The notes below the pieces were generated by a model. It was not told where the DNA came from. It ran no database searches and saw only the letters and a program-made list of their open reading frames with translations. From contig DAOVLE010000033.1 of assembly GCA_030631415.1 (NCBI GenBank), positions 1 to 31,548 of the forward strand: a stretch of 31,548 nucleotides of DNA, written 5' to 3'. Both the position numbers and the translations under genes were made by a program. Below are positions 1 through 8,517 of the stretch, piece after piece; positions within the stretch are counted from its first letter, which is position 1; every line of letters begins with the position of its first letter. The stretch comes from JAAEQG01 sp023133475 (GTDB lineage Bacteria; Planctomycetota; Phycisphaerae; UBA1845).

Positions 1-1
1 A

Positions 2-2800
2 CCGATGCCATGTGACCCCTGTGCCCTGAAGTGTGCAACCTCCGCCCTCAGTTGTATTCCAGGCGTGGGTTGCCCGGTGGGGCTGGCTCAGTGTGGAGTC
101 AGCATGGCGGGGGCGCAGTCAGCCAGACAGGTGATCGGGGGTCTCTTCGGTTGTGCAGGTGCGCTGCTCAACTGCGGAATGGAACTTACCGTGGTTGGCG
201 ACCTTCTCAGTTGTGCGTGTTCGTTGTTGCGCGACTGCGTCGCCGATTGCACTGGTCCGGCTGGAAGCATCCCTTGCAGCCCCGGAGACATACTCGGGAC
301 CATCGGCGGTTGGATCAGCGGCAGCAAATCGCACGTGCGCACCGGCGATCCGATCCACGACTACTACGAGCAGATGTATTACGATGCCCATGGTATCTTC
401 GCGATGATGGCACACATCTACGGCGATCCCATCTGGATTATCGAGTTAGGCCCGGCAGAGATGCAAAACTACGAGGGTTGGATGGCTGCCTTCAATGCCG
501 TCGTCCTGGAAACCAGCGATGCGGCGGAGAACATCTCCGAGACCGAGCGGCAAACCTTGCTCAGCGGCCCCTATCCATCGTTCCTGACCGAGGAGCACGT
601 CAATACGTTCATCGACCGCTGGAACCGTTCGCTCGGATACTGGGATCAGGGCATTCTCAGCATGGATGACCTGCCGCAAGGCGCCAATCCCGACTTCATC
701 GACTACGAGAAACTGGCCAGTATGCACGACTATCTCGTGGCGGCGGAGGAAGAGATCATAGCCCAGGGCTTCGAGCATCCCATGGAAGCATTCATCTATG
801 CCAAGGACGTGCTGGTCACCGACCGGGCTGAGGCTGCTGAAGGTGTTTGTGCCACCGTTCGCATCCAGATCGACCAGACCGTCACGGTAACCCGCTCAGC
901 CTTCCGTGCCACCCTCGAACTCGAGAACAGCAGCGCCGACCCGATCGAGGGCATCTTCATCGAGGTGCTGATCAAGGATGAGGACGGGCAACTGACCAAC
1001 GACCGCTTCGGCATCTTCCCGCCGGAACTCAGCGGGATGTCCGGTGTTGACGGTAGCGGGTCACTCTCAGCCGGATCGACCGGAATCGCTTCGTGGGTCA
1101 TCCTACCCACCGACGAGGCGGCACCTCTGGAACCACAGGCCTATTACGTCAGCGGCACGTTGATATACGAGTTGGGCGGCGAGTTGGTGACCATACCGTT
1201 GTTCCCGGTGCGGATCGACGTTCTGCCGAATCCGAACCTCGAACTGAAGTACTTCCTCGAAACCGTGGTCTACTCGGACGACCCGTTCACTCCGGAACTC
1301 GAGCCGGCTATCCCGTTCTCACTCGGGCTGATGGTGAAGAACAGCGGTGCCGGCATCGCTCGCAACATGCGGATCACGTCCGCTCAGCCCGAGATCATCG
1401 AGAACGAGCGAAACCTGCTGATCGACTTCGACATTATCGGGACCCAGGTGGGGCTTGAGCAGATCGCCCCATCGCTGACCGTCAACCTCGGCGACATAGG
1501 CCCTGATGAGGTTGCGGTGGCTCGTTGGCTGATGATCTCGACTTTGCAGGGTGAGTTCGTGTCTTACGAGGCGAGCTTCGAGCACGTCAATAGCCTCGGC
1601 GACCCGCGACTGTCTCTTATCGAGAGCGTGGACATCTTCGGGCTTAACCACGTCGTGCTTGCGGACGAACCCGAGAACGATGGTCTTCCGGACTTCCTCA
1701 CCAACGATTTCCCGGACCCGCGTGATTTACCTGACCGCGTCCACCTCAGCGACGGGACGGTCGCGGAAGTTGTGCCCAAGATGAATGCCGGCGTCACGCT
1801 CGAACCGCCCCTGGCAGCCGAGGTGAGCGTGGAGATGGCGGAGGGTTGGACTTACATTCGCATCGACGATCCGTATGACGCTCAGTACCGGCTCGCCTCG
1901 GTGACCCGCTCCGACGACGGCAAGGAGATTCTTTTGGGTCACAATGCGTGGCAGACCGACCGGATAAACCGCCTGGAGCCGGGCAGCCCAGTCGAGCGAT
2001 TCCTGCACCTGTTCGACCGCGGTGGAAGCGGGCAATACACGCTGACCTTCGATCCGGACAGCATCGCCCCACGGGTGCTTTCGTGGCACTCGGTGGCGGA
2101 CTACGGCGGCGAACTCGGCGAGATCGGCATCGAGATCGACCCATCAGCCCCCGCCTCCGAACCGCGATCAGCTGGGATCCGCAAGCTGGTGGTCACCTTC
2201 AGCGAGTCGGTTTTGGCTTCGACCTTCGCTGACGCCAACGTTTACGTCGACGGCTTCGACCTGAACGGTGACGACGTGGACCTCACCGGGGTGGTCCACA
2301 CCGCCACGTTGCAATCTGGTGACAAGGTTGGCGTGATCGAGTTCTCGCCGGCATTGCCGGCCAATGCCCGTTATTGCATCATGCTAGTTGATGTAATGGA
2401 CCGTTCAAGCAACCGGCTTGCCGGTGACGGCTCGCGCATCGACGTGACCTCTTTGCCGGGCGATGCCACCGGTGACCGGCGAGTGAACAATACGGATGTG
2501 GGTGGTGTCGGCTCATTATTGGATACCGATCCAATCGATCGTGACGAGCGTTATCACTTGCGTAGCGACTTCAATTGTGACGGGCGGATCGATCAGGATG
2601 ACATCAACGTGGCTCTGGCTGCACGTGGGACAGACGCGCGTTTTGTGCCCAATCCCTGCTTGAGCAAGGGCAAGGACGTTGATGTCGAGCTTGAGCTTGA
2701 TACTCCAAGCATCACCACCATCGATCGCAGGGGCGGGCTTACGCCCGCGCTTTCCGAACCGGCTGCATTACCTGCCGCCGATTCCACGCGGCAAAGGTAG
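2..2800 (+). CDS. Large secreted dockerin-like protein, 3' part
   Basis: The reading frame is open at the left edge of the window, so the true start probably lies upstream and the ATG at base 5 need not be the start. About 930 residues are visible. The first 95 are rich in Cys and Gly. A middle region of beta-rich segments (about 280-560) resembles CARDB/Ig-like domains. Residues about 715-815 resemble an SbsA-type Ig-like domain (the LVVTFSESV and ALPANARYCI segments). About 818-880 form a dockerin-like pair of calcium motifs (GDATGDRRVNNTD and FNCDGRIDQDD). A short Ser/Ala/Pro-rich tail follows. Such modular proteins are typical exported proteins of planctomycetes; no enzyme domain is visible. 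The stop codon TAG at 2798 is the first triplet of a hairpin repeat, so the last 50 or so residues may be recent read-through sequence. Function is unknown; a cell-surface or extracellular role is inferred. Confidence 0.8.
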   Translation, partial: PMPCDPCALKCATSALSCIPGVGCPVGLAQCGVSMAGAQSARQVIGGLFGCAGALLNCGMELTVVGDLLSCACSLLRDCVADCTGPAGSIPCSPGDILGTIGGWISGSKSHVRTGDPIHDYYEQMYYDAHGIFAMMAHIYGDPIWIIELGPAEMQNYEGWMAAFNAVVLETSDAAENISETERQTLLSGPYPSFLTEEHVNTFIDRWNRSLGYWDQGILSMDDLPQGANPDFIDYEKLASMHDYLVAAEEEIIAQGFEHPMEAFIYAKDVLVTDRAEAAEGVCATVRIQIDQTVTVTRSAFRATLELENSSADPIEGIFIEVLIKDEDGQLTNDRFGIFPPELSGMSGVDGSGSLSAGSTGIASWVILPTDEAAPLEPQAYYVSGTLIYELGGELVTIPLFPVRIDVLPNPNLELKYFLETVVYSDDPFTPELEPAIPFSLGLMVKNSGAGIARNMRITSAQPEIIENERNLLIDFDIIGTQVGLEQIAPSLTVNLGDIGPDEVAVARWLMISTLQGEFVSYEASFEHVNSLGDPRLSLIESVDIFGLNHVVLADEPENDGLPDFLTNDFPDPRDLPDRVHLSDGTVAEVVPKMNAGVTLEPPLAAEVSVEMAEGWTYIRIDDPYDAQYRLASVTRSDDGKEILLGHNAWQTDRINRLEPGSPVERFLHLFDRGGSGQYTLTFDPDSIAPRVLSWHSVADYGGELGEIGIEIDPSAPASEPRSAGIRKLVVTFSESVLASTFADANVYVDGFDLNGDDVDLTGVVHTATLQSGDKVGVIEFSPALPANARYCIMLVDVMDRSSNRLAGDGSRIDVTSLPGDATGDRRVNNTDVGGVGSLLDTDPIDRDERYHLRSDFNCDGRIDQDDINVALAARGTDARFVPNPCLSKGKDVDVELELDTPSITTIDRRGGLTPALSEPAALPAADSTRQR

Positions 2801-2817
2801 GGCGGGTTTCACCCGCC
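2798..2817 (+). repeat. Stop-codon hairpin repeat, copy 1
   Basis: The sequence TAGGGCGGGTTTCACCCGCC begins with the stop codon of the preceding gene and folds into a GGCGGGT/ACCCGCC hairpin. There is no T-run after it. The same unit adjoins the stop codons of other genes in the window. Confidence 0.75.
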
Positions 2818-2828
2818 ACGGCAACGAT

Positions 2829-2910
2829 GGGTGGCCCATGGCTTTAGCCGTGGGGGACACGAATCGCATCAGGTATTCGCGTCCCCCACCGCTAAAGCGA
2901 TGGGCCACCC
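2829..2910. repeat. Palindromic GGGTGGCCC element, copy 1
   Basis: This is an 82-bp imperfect palindrome. It starts GGGTGGCCCATGGCTTTAGC and ends with the near-complement, with a short centre (cgcatcaggta). A close relative lies at 26823-26905 and a short one at 24197-24236. It is non-coding; translations through it only give repetitive peptides. It could act as a bidirectional terminator or be a miniature mobile repeat. Confidence 0.75.
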
Positions 2911-3059
2911 ATGGGTCGGTGATCCATCGAATCAATCGCGACAGCCGGGTAGGGCAGGTCCCACCCGCCAGGGAAGCAAGACCCCACGAATATAACCCAT
3001 TTTGCCACACGGATCAGTCGATACAACATCGGTATCAGCCAAGCGGAGCGTGCCAAACG

Positions 3060-3239
3060 ATGGGCAAATGGTTGTGGGTATCTTGTTTGGGCGTGGTGTC
3101 TCTGGGGGTACTGTCCTTTCTGCGGGTGGTGTCGAACGAGATATATGTGATCGAGCAGGAAGCGCAATATCTCCGCAAAAAAGAACTCGCCAATAAACGC
3201 AGCCCGCAGAAAGATGCTCGGCTGAAGGATGCCGCCTGA
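3060..3239 (+). CDS. Small membrane protein, 59 aa
   Basis: A short open frame encodes 59 residues. Residues about 4-24 form one hydrophobic segment (WLWVSCLGVVSLGVLSF), followed by a charged, Lys/Arg-rich tail that could form a helix or coiled coil. The ATG at 3060 was chosen because it starts directly before the membrane segment; a GGAG lies 11 bases upstream, which is a rather long spacing. The same frame is open further upstream but there runs through a palindromic repeat, so that part is unlikely to be coding. No family is recognised. It lies 27 bases ahead of a larger membrane-protein gene and may be co-transcribed with it. It could also be a chance frame. Confidence 0.45.
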   Translation: MGKWLWVSCLGVVSLGVLSFLRVVSNEIYVIEQEAQYLRKKELANKRSPQKDARLKDAA

Positions 3240-3266
3240 TTTTCCTGCCCTGCCGGATGGGGTATC

Positions 3267-4502
3267 ATGTCCGGCATGCCGCCTGTGTGCGACCAACTCG
3301 CTTTCGATCCCACCGCAAAGGTCGAGACCCATCGACCGGACGACCGCTTTGTGCCGATCCGGGCCTGCGATCTGGTCGAGGCATTGGCGGATGATGTCAC
3401 ACGGTTCGGCTCCGCCGCCGCTGCACTTCGCCGGGTGGCGAAAGCCTTACACGAGGTCATCGAGCAGGAGGCGTCAGCCTTTGAACATCTGGTGTGCGAC
3501 TGCTACGCAAATTTCAATCCGGACCGCGACACCATACCTTTGGGGGACGTAAAAGAGGCCCGCACGCCGGAAGGCTACGCCAAACTGAGAAAGATGCTCG
3601 GGTACCTGCTGGACAAAGCCAACTTCGAGGAATTGTCCGACGTGCAGATCGAGGCAGCTCTCCAGGCTGCCAACTCCTACGGTCTGCGGGTTCGCCTGAA
3701 ACCCGAGCGTGTGCAGTATGTTTCCATCTGGGTTCGCGGGCAGAGCACAATCGAACGTCAAAGGGTTAGTTGGCGAGCACCGCTTCACGGGCGGAAATGC
3801 ACGGTCTCGGTGTTTCGCCGTCTGGTGGTGATCGTCCGCCTGAAAGACAATCCATGTGTTACCCTGAAGCTCTTCAAGGAAATCCCGGTCGAGGACGTGC
3901 AAGCCCTCTTGCCGCACGCTGAAGTGCAGATGAGTTGGTTCGATCGGGCCTTGGTGGTGGGGGGCGGGGCGGGGACCATCGGCTCGACGGCGATGAAGGT
4001 GTTCAGTGCAGCCGGTTCGGCGCTGGCTATCAGCAAGCTATTATGGGTTCTTGCGGTGGGGCTGGGGACACTGGCATTCCGCACGTTCATGGGCTACCGC
4101 CGGGCCCGCCACAAGAACGACTCGCAACGCACTCAACACCTCTACTATCAGAACCTGAACAACAACGCGGGAGTGCTCCACAGCTTGATGTCCATGATCG
4201 CCCAGGAGGAACTGAAGGAGGCGGCGCTGGCGTATGCGTTCTGCTTGCCCCAAGTCCAACCGCCGGTCTCTTCGCAGGAGGAGTTTAATGCCTGCATCGG
4301 TGCGTACTTCAAGGAGAAATTCAAAGTTCAGGTGTCCTTGGATGTCGCGGATGCTTTCGAGAGCATCACGCGGTTTCGGCTGTGGAGTGATGCGGGGAAG
4401 TTCAGGGTGGTTGCCCCGAACGAAGCGGTCGAGCGGTTGATGGAGCACTGGCGGTCGCGGCGGACGAAGGATTACCATCAGCGGACGGCTTCGGGTGGTT
4501 GA
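3267..4502 (+). CDS. DUF3754 (TMEM143-like) membrane protein
   Basis: This 411-residue protein matches the DUF3754 family, which includes the eukaryotic TMEM143 proteins and whose biochemical role is not known. The family-typical block is visible at about residues 224-310: FDRALVVGGGAG, a hydrophobic pair of helices (about 235-270, with LLWVLAVGLGTLAF), then FMGYRRARHKNDSQRTQHLY and YQNLNNNAGVLHSLM. The C-terminal EELKEAALAYAFCL segment is also typical. The N-terminal 220 residues are mostly soluble and charged. Two central membrane helices with both ends on the same side are inferred. The ATG at 3267 follows the small membrane-protein gene closely; no strong ribosome-binding site is seen. 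The next feature downstream is a tRNA on the opposite strand. Confidence 0.8.
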   Translation: MSGMPPVCDQLAFDPTAKVETHRPDDRFVPIRACDLVEALADDVTRFGSAAAALRRVAKALHEVIEQEASAFEHLVCDCYANFNPDRDTIPLGDVKEARTPEGYAKLRKMLGYLLDKANFEELSDVQIEAALQAANSYGLRVRLKPERVQYVSIWVRGQSTIERQRVSWRAPLHGRKCTVSVFRRLVVIVRLKDNPCVTLKLFKEIPVEDVQALLPHAEVQMSWFDRALVVGGGAGTIGSTAMKVFSAAGSALAISKLLWVLAVGLGTLAFRTFMGYRRARHKNDSQRTQHLYYQNLNNNAGVLHSLMSMIAQEELKEAALAYAFCLPQVQPPVSSQEEFNACIGAYFKEKFKVQVSLDVADAFESITRFRLWSDAGKFRVVAPNEAVERLMEHWRSRRTKDYHQRTASGG

Positions 4503-4520
4503 GAATGCCGCCCCACGGAA

Positions 4521-4594
4521 CGTCCCCACCAGGATTCGAACCTGGAACCTTTGGCTCCGGAGGCCAACGCGCTATCCAATTGCGCCATGGGGAC
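4521..4594 (-). tRNA. tRNA-Arg (anticodon CCG)
   Basis: Read on the minus strand, a full 74-nt cloverleaf is present. The acceptor GTCCCCA pairs with TGGGGAC, followed by discriminator G. The D-arm is GCGC...GCGC, the anticodon stem is TTGGC/GCCAA around loop CTCCGGA (anticodon CCG, reading CGG), and the T-arm is CCAGG-TTCGAAT-CCTGG. No CCA is encoded. Confidence 0.95.
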
Positions 4595-4650
4595 TACCCA
4601 ATTGGTGCAGACAGGAGTCTAACCCCCCGGGGAGGATTGTCAACCTGTTG

Positions 4651-4744
4651 TGGGGTGGGTGGAACCCACCAGCCGGGGACGAGTCCAAGGTCCAAAGTCC
4701 AAAGTCCAAAGTCTCGCTAGTCTCTGACTTTGGACTTTGGACTT
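4651..4744. repeat. TCCAAAGTCC-type inverted repeat with GGGTGGAACCC hairpin
   Basis: The stretch 4651-4672 holds a GGTGGGTGGAACCCACC hairpin. It is followed by tandem TCCAAAG units. AAGTCCAAAGTCCAAAGTC (4695-4713) is the exact complement of 4726-4744, with a 12-base loop. Related tracts occur at 21687-21779 and 24255-24290. It is non-coding and lies between the tRNA-Arg gene and the amylase gene. Confidence 0.8.
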
Positions 4745-4753
4745 AGCCGAGAA

Positions 4754-4773
4754 GGCGGGTGGAACCCGCCCTA
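4754..4773 (-). repeat. Stop-codon hairpin repeat, copy 2
   Basis: On the minus strand this reads TAGGGCGGGTTCCACCCGCC. Its first triplet is the stop codon of the amylase gene. It has the same arrangement as the copies at 2798 and 24165. Confidence 0.75.
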
Positions 4774-6402
4774 CTGCACTCGTTTGTACGGCGAGTATTC
4801 CCGGGTGTCGCGGATCGCCGGCTGGAGGACGCGGATGGTCTGAGCCGGCACGGTGATCCGGATTGTTCCGGCACGGATGCGTGTTTCGGCATCGGTTAGT
4901 TGGTCACGGAGTATCTCCCAGTTTGCCAGCTTCGACTCGGGTAGCGGCATGACCTCGGTGATGGGCTTGGCGCTGGGGTTGGCTATGATGACGGTGGTCT
5001 CCGCCACGCGGTCGGTGCGGCGCATAAACCCCAGCAGCTTCTCCGAATCCAACAGCCGAAAGTCGCCGATTTTCAGAGCCCGGCTGTTGCGGCGTAGGGC
5101 GATGAGTTTGCGCATCCATTGCAAGCCCGGGTTGTCGTCGTTGACCAGGTCCCAGCGCATGGGGCCTCGTTGCCGTGGGTCGTCACCGCCCTCCATGCCG
5201 ACCTCGACACCATAGTACACACACGGCGAACCCGGCAGTGTGAACTGCAACACCTGAGCCATCCGCCGCTGCCACGGTTCCGCCAACGCGGTCTTCAGCC
5301 GCGGCAGATCGTGGTTGTCGAGAATCAGCCAGCTCTTAAGGACCGATTCGAGCCCGGTATCGTCGATCATACGCCGGATCATCCTGCCGGCCTGTGCCCC
5401 GGAGGTCTTGCCCTGCACCAGGTAGAAGATGACGTTCTGCGTGTAGAAGTTCATCACCGCATCCACCGCGGGCGACCATTGCTCGGGGTATTGCCAGATT
5501 TCGCCGACGATGAGCGATCCGGGTTTGGCGACGTGGGCCGCTTTGGTCAACCGGCTCAGCAGGGCGAAGCCGATATCGGAAGCAACGTCCAACCGCCAGC
5601 CGTCCACGCCATCGCGGAGATATCCACCGATCACCGAATCCGCATCGCTGAAGATGCGGGCCTGCACTGCGGGGTTCTCCAGACGCAGCTCTGGAAGATT
5701 GGGGACATCAGCCCACGCCCGGTAACCCAGCTTGTACTTATCGTCGATATAGAACCACTGGCGCCATGGGCTGTCGGGATTCTTCATCGCTTCGGTGAAC
5801 CATGGCGATCTGCTGCCCATGTGGTTGAACACCCCATCGAGCACCAGGCGCATTCCGCGCCGATGGCAATCCTGGGCCAGGGCTTTGACATCCGCCCGCG
5901 AACCGTACTCCGGCGAGACTTTGAAGTAGTCTTGAGCATCGTATTTGTGGTTGGTGTAGGCCTGATGGATCGGGTTGAGATAGAGCACGTCGATCCCCAG
6001 TTCCTGGATGTATTCGAGTTTGCCGCGCAGGCTTGCCAGGTCGCCGCCCCAGAAGTCGATTTCGTGGCTCCAGACCCCGGCCTTGGGCAGGAATTTGCCT
6101 CGTGTTGGCTTCTCGGCCCATTTACGGAGTCGTTTGGGCGTGGGATAGAGGTGTCGCTTAGCCTCCAGGTCTGCCGGCGGGGCAAACCGATCGACGATCA
6201 CCTGATAGACGATCGCCCCATTCCGCCAGTCGGCAGCCCGATCAGCCAGCACGGCGGCTTGCTGCCGGTCGTATCGGTTGGCCCAGTTGTTGTTCATCGG
6301 CGGTTTTTTCACGGGTTCTGCGAATGCTATCGAACTCTGCAAGGTCAGAGCTGTCAACAGAAGGAGCAGCCCCGATTCACAAGAGCGGTTGAGTATGGTC
6401 AT
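4771..6402 (-). CDS. Secreted alpha-amylase family (GH13) glycosidase
   Basis: This 543-residue enzyme hydrolyses or transfers alpha-glucan linkages; its best fit is with cyclomaltodextrinase/neopullulanase-like GH13 proteins. All four GH13 signatures are present. Region I is DGVFNH (about 189-194), region II is GWRLDVA (nucleophile D272), region III is VGEIW (acid/base E301) and region IV is LDNHD (D365). The family-typical YQVIVDRFA and FWGGDLASLRGKLEYI segments precede them. The start at 6402 was chosen because GGAGGTG lies 8 bases upstream and it gives a clean signal peptide (hydrophobic GLLLLLTALTL, cleavage near AFA-EP). An ATG further upstream (6438) would add 12 residues before the signal. 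Export to the periplasm or outside is inferred. The stop codon lies in a hairpin repeat. Exact substrate cannot be told from sequence. Confidence 0.92.
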   Translation of the reverse strand: MTILNRSCESGLLLLLTALTLQSSIAFAEPVKKPPMNNNWANRYDRQQAAVLADRAADWRNGAIVYQVIVDRFAPPADLEAKRHLYPTPKRLRKWAEKPTRGKFLPKAGVWSHEIDFWGGDLASLRGKLEYIQELGIDVLYLNPIHQAYTNHKYDAQDYFKVSPEYGSRADVKALAQDCHRRGMRLVLDGVFNHMGSRSPWFTEAMKNPDSPWRQWFYIDDKYKLGYRAWADVPNLPELRLENPAVQARIFSDADSVIGGYLRDGVDGWRLDVASDIGFALLSRLTKAAHVAKPGSLIVGEIWQYPEQWSPAVDAVMNFYTQNVIFYLVQGKTSGAQAGRMIRRMIDDTGLESVLKSWLILDNHDLPRLKTALAEPWQRRMAQVLQFTLPGSPCVYYGVEVGMEGGDDPRQRGPMRWDLVNDDNPGLQWMRKLIALRRNSRALKIGDFRLLDSEKLLGFMRRTDRVAETTVIIANPSAKPITEVMPLPESKLANWEILRDQLTDAETRIRAGTIRITVPAQTIRVLQPAIRDTREYSPYKRVQ

Positions 6403-6466
6403 ATGTTCTGCACCTCCACTTGGTGTTCCGTTACTCATGAACTAATGGTTGGATGGCCCATGATTT

Positions 6467-6589
6467 TAGCCCGGATAATTCATTGAGAAAAGCTCGTATA
6501 CACAGTGTTACCGGGCGAAACTGGTTATTTGAGTCACAACTTCCTTTTCTGCAATACTCTGCGTGCTCCGCGGTGAAATATCCGGGCTA
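6467..6589. repeat. Short element with 11-bp terminal inverted repeats
   Basis: TAGCCCGGATA (6467-6477) and TATCCGGGCTA (6579-6589) are exact complements bounding 123 bases without a gene. The right 25 bases (6565-6589, from GCTCCGCGG to CCGGGCTA) recur exactly at 18435-18459, where they cut off a transposase remnant. It resembles a miniature inverted-repeat element or its remnant. Confidence 0.5.
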
Positions 6590-7048
6590 GGCACATAGGG
6601 GCTCTTAGAGAAAAATAGTAGGTTTCACCTTGATTACTTGCTCTCTGCACTCAGGATATCTTACGGTGTTCGAGGTGAAGGAGTAAGTGTATGAGCCCTG
6701 GCAGTCTTTTTGGGAAAGAACCAAGTTATGATAGGTCTAGTAAATGCGATCGGTGCGGCGGGAGCAACCCGAGCACAAAGCACAGATCGGACCATGCGAG
6801 CGGTTGCTGGGGGTTTCTTCCTCCCAATCGAGCGCACCAATGATCTGAGCGGGTTCCGCATGCTTCGGGCTGCTATTGAACAGACGGAATTTCGTGAGAC
6901 CTCCTCCGAGCGAAAGGCCCCGGAGGGCGAGGAGTCCGACCGCTTCAGCCAGGCGGATGCCGAAGCACGGGAACCAACAACATACCTGGGGCAACAGATC
7001 GACGTGACCGCCTGAACCAACGTCTTGGGAACCCAAAACCGCGGTGAA
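6590..7048. other. Gap without a convincing gene
   Basis: Open frames exist on both strands (for example 6710-7015 on plus, 101 residues), but none has a recognisable family, a good ribosome-binding site or clear codon bias. The plus-strand frame has the more natural composition and could be a fragment of an old gene. Confidence 0.35.
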
Positions 7049-7612
7049 TCATCCGAGCCACCCCGCAGAGCGGAGGTGCGCTTGCAAGACGTGGTCGGCT
7101 GCGGCGTGGTCTGATAAGCTTATCCGCCGGCCCGTGGTTTCAGGCATGACCTGCGGCTCGAGCAAACCCTCCAGTTCGACCAGCAGCATACGCAAAGCAA
7201 CCCATTGAAGCGGGGGGACTACCGAACCTGCCCGACGATCCGTCAACACCACACGAATCACGCCACCTGCCGAGGCAGGCTCTTGCTTATGCCATGCCCA
7301 GGAGGAAGTCACCTTGCCGGTGTCGCCGATTCGAAAGTGGTAGTTGTGTTCACCAGCAACCGCCATCAGTGTGGCGTCCCGACAAGCAACCACTTCGTGC
7401 TCCAAAGCAATCTCCACACCGTTCCATGAGTCCGGCAGGAGCGGTTTGGCGCTGGTTACGGCGTCCCGCACCTGCTGGCGAATCTGGTCCGGAAACGGAT
7501 ACGGAAGTGCCCGCGAAGCTCCCGGCTCCAGACGGCTCAGGAGCACCGTGGTGACAGTCATGGAGACCGCCAGAACCACCAGCGTTTTAAGCATCCGGGT
7601 TTGCTGACCCAT
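7049..7612 (-). CDS. Hypothetical membrane-anchored protein, 187 aa
   Basis: The predicted protein has an N-terminal hydrophobic segment (about residues 7-24, MLKTLVVLAVSMTVTTVLL), which can be a signal anchor or signal peptide. A soluble domain of about 160 residues follows, with alternating strands and helices (for example HNYHFRIGDTGKVTSSWAW). No known family is recognised. The ATG at 7612 was preferred to a GTG at 7660, because the longer form would put 16 basic residues before the membrane segment and its only purine-rich motif directly abuts the GTG. A GGTGGA precedes the chosen ATG closely. The gene stands alone, with gaps of several hundred bases before and after. Product location at the membrane or periplasm is inferred. 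Confidence 0.6.
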   Translation of the reverse strand: MGQQTRMLKTLVVLAVSMTVTTVLLSRLEPGASRALPYPFPDQIRQQVRDAVTSAKPLLPDSWNGVEIALEHEVVACRDATLMAVAGEHNYHFRIGDTGKVTSSWAWHKQEPASAGGVIRVVLTDRRAGSVVPPLQWVALRMLLVELEGLLEPQVMPETTGRRISLSDHAAADHVLQAHLRSAGWLG

Positions 7613-7933
7613 GTTCCACCGGGCTGGAGTTTTGAGACCGCGCAGAGCAAAAACCCACACCCTCTTCTAACCTAATTGTCGGCTGGATGCAAAACAGAGG
7701 TTTGAAAAGACCATTCGTCTCCGAGAACCTCCGGTATATGTACATCTACATAGTGTAGCAATACTGTGAGAGGGGTGGAAATGGGGAATTGAGAATGGAG
7801 AAAATGCGGGGTTGGCGGCGTTGCTCGGTTTCGACTCTCCCCGCTTTATCCTCTCTCTCCCCGGTTCTTCACTTGAGGAGGCGGAGCCAGAGGCCCTTCA
7901 AGCCGCCCCAAAGGGTGTCCTACTATGAACACC

Positions 7934-8299
7934 TCAAGCGGTTGGGGCTGATCTATCTCTGAAAACGGAGGGTTTTGGTGTTCCAGCGCATGTTCGGCGA
8001 TGCCGTGCGCTTGCCCCCTTGTTCCGTTTCTCGGTCTCGAAGTGTGGGAGACAGTCAAGCAGCTTCTCGACGCTGGCACCGTGATCGAGCCACTCCTCCG
8101 GCGACATTCCCCACTGTTCCGCTAGCACCTCGTGGTGCTTGTCGGGATTCTTGCGCCACCATTCGGGGGCGACCTCCTCGTCCTTGGTGTAAAGGTAGAC
8201 TTTGTGGTAAGATACTCTGTCGTTCCGCGTGACGCGGATCGTGGTGAACCTGCGATCGGTCTTGCTCTCGGTTTGGAGGCGTACTTGTGGTCGTCCCAT
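7934..8299 (-). CDS. Small conserved-looking protein, possible frameshift near its end
   Basis: The start at 8299 has a GAGGAT ribosome-binding site 8 bases upstream. The first 90 residues look like a genuine basic protein (FTTIRVTRNDRVSYHKVYLY, then EWWRKNPDKHHEVLAEQWGMSPEEWLDHG). After a run of five G (8015-8019) the in-frame sequence turns into unnatural Arg/Pro/Ser-rich peptide. The neighbouring frame instead continues smoothly (AHGIAEHALEHQNPPFSEID and on) to a stop at 7846. Loss of one G would therefore give a product of about 150 residues spanning 7846-8299. This may be a real mutation or a sequencing error. No family is recognised. It is the last host gene before the tRNA that carries the integrated element. 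Confidence 0.55.
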   Translation of the reverse strand: MGRPQVRLQTESKTDRRFTTIRVTRNDRVSYHKVYLYTKDEEVAPEWWRKNPDKHHEVLAEQWGMSPEEWLDHGASVEKLLDCLPHFETEKRNKGASARHRRTCAGTPKPSVFRDRSAPTA

Positions 8300-8444
8300 A
8301 TTGTCATCCTCGGCTGAAAAACGCCGCTCGTGCGCTATCGGGATCGATCGGGAAGAGTATTCTCCCTTTGGCCGAATCCGCTGTTTTCGAGCGATTACAG
8401 GAGGAGCCAGAGGTGCCTATTTTGCAATAGGTTAGGGATTATGT

Positions 8445-8517
8445 GCCACCGTAGCTCAGTTGGCAGAGCAGCGGTTTTGTAAACCGCAGGTCAACGGTTC
8501 GAGTCCGTTCGGTGGCT
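8445..8517 (+). tRNA. tRNA-Thr (anticodon TGT)
   Basis: A complete 73-nt cloverleaf is present. The acceptor GCCACCG pairs with CGGTGGC, followed by discriminator T. The D-arm is GCTC...GAGC, the anticodon stem GCGGT/ACCGC surrounds loop TTTGTAA (anticodon TGT, reading ACA), and the T-arm is AACGG-TTCGAGT-CCGTT. Its 3' 48 bases are repeated exactly at 17665-17712, which marks it as the integration site of the mobile element. Confidence 0.97.
8470..8517 (+). repeat. Attachment site repeat, integrase side (48 bp)
   Basis: The repeat runs from AGCGGTTTTG in the anticodon stem to the discriminator base of tRNA-Thr. It is identical to 17665-17712. Insertion left the tRNA gene intact on this side. 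Confidence 0.95.

Noticed and set aside
2679..3239. 186-residue version of the small membrane protein
   Set aside because: The extra 127 residues are encoded by the end of the upstream gene and by palindromic repeats.
4681..4744. CRISPR-like look of repeated TCCAAAG units
   Set aside because: Units are only 7-10 bases, contiguous, without spacers, and arranged as an inverted repeat; no cas gene is near. No CRISPR array was seen elsewhere.
5119..6486. 455-residue open frame on the plus strand
   Set aside because: It is the antisense shadow of the GH13 gene, which has all four catalytic regions and a strong ribosome-binding site.
6661..7036. Overlapping open frames on both strands in the gap before 7049
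   Set aside because: None has a family match, start signal or convincing composition, so no gene is called.
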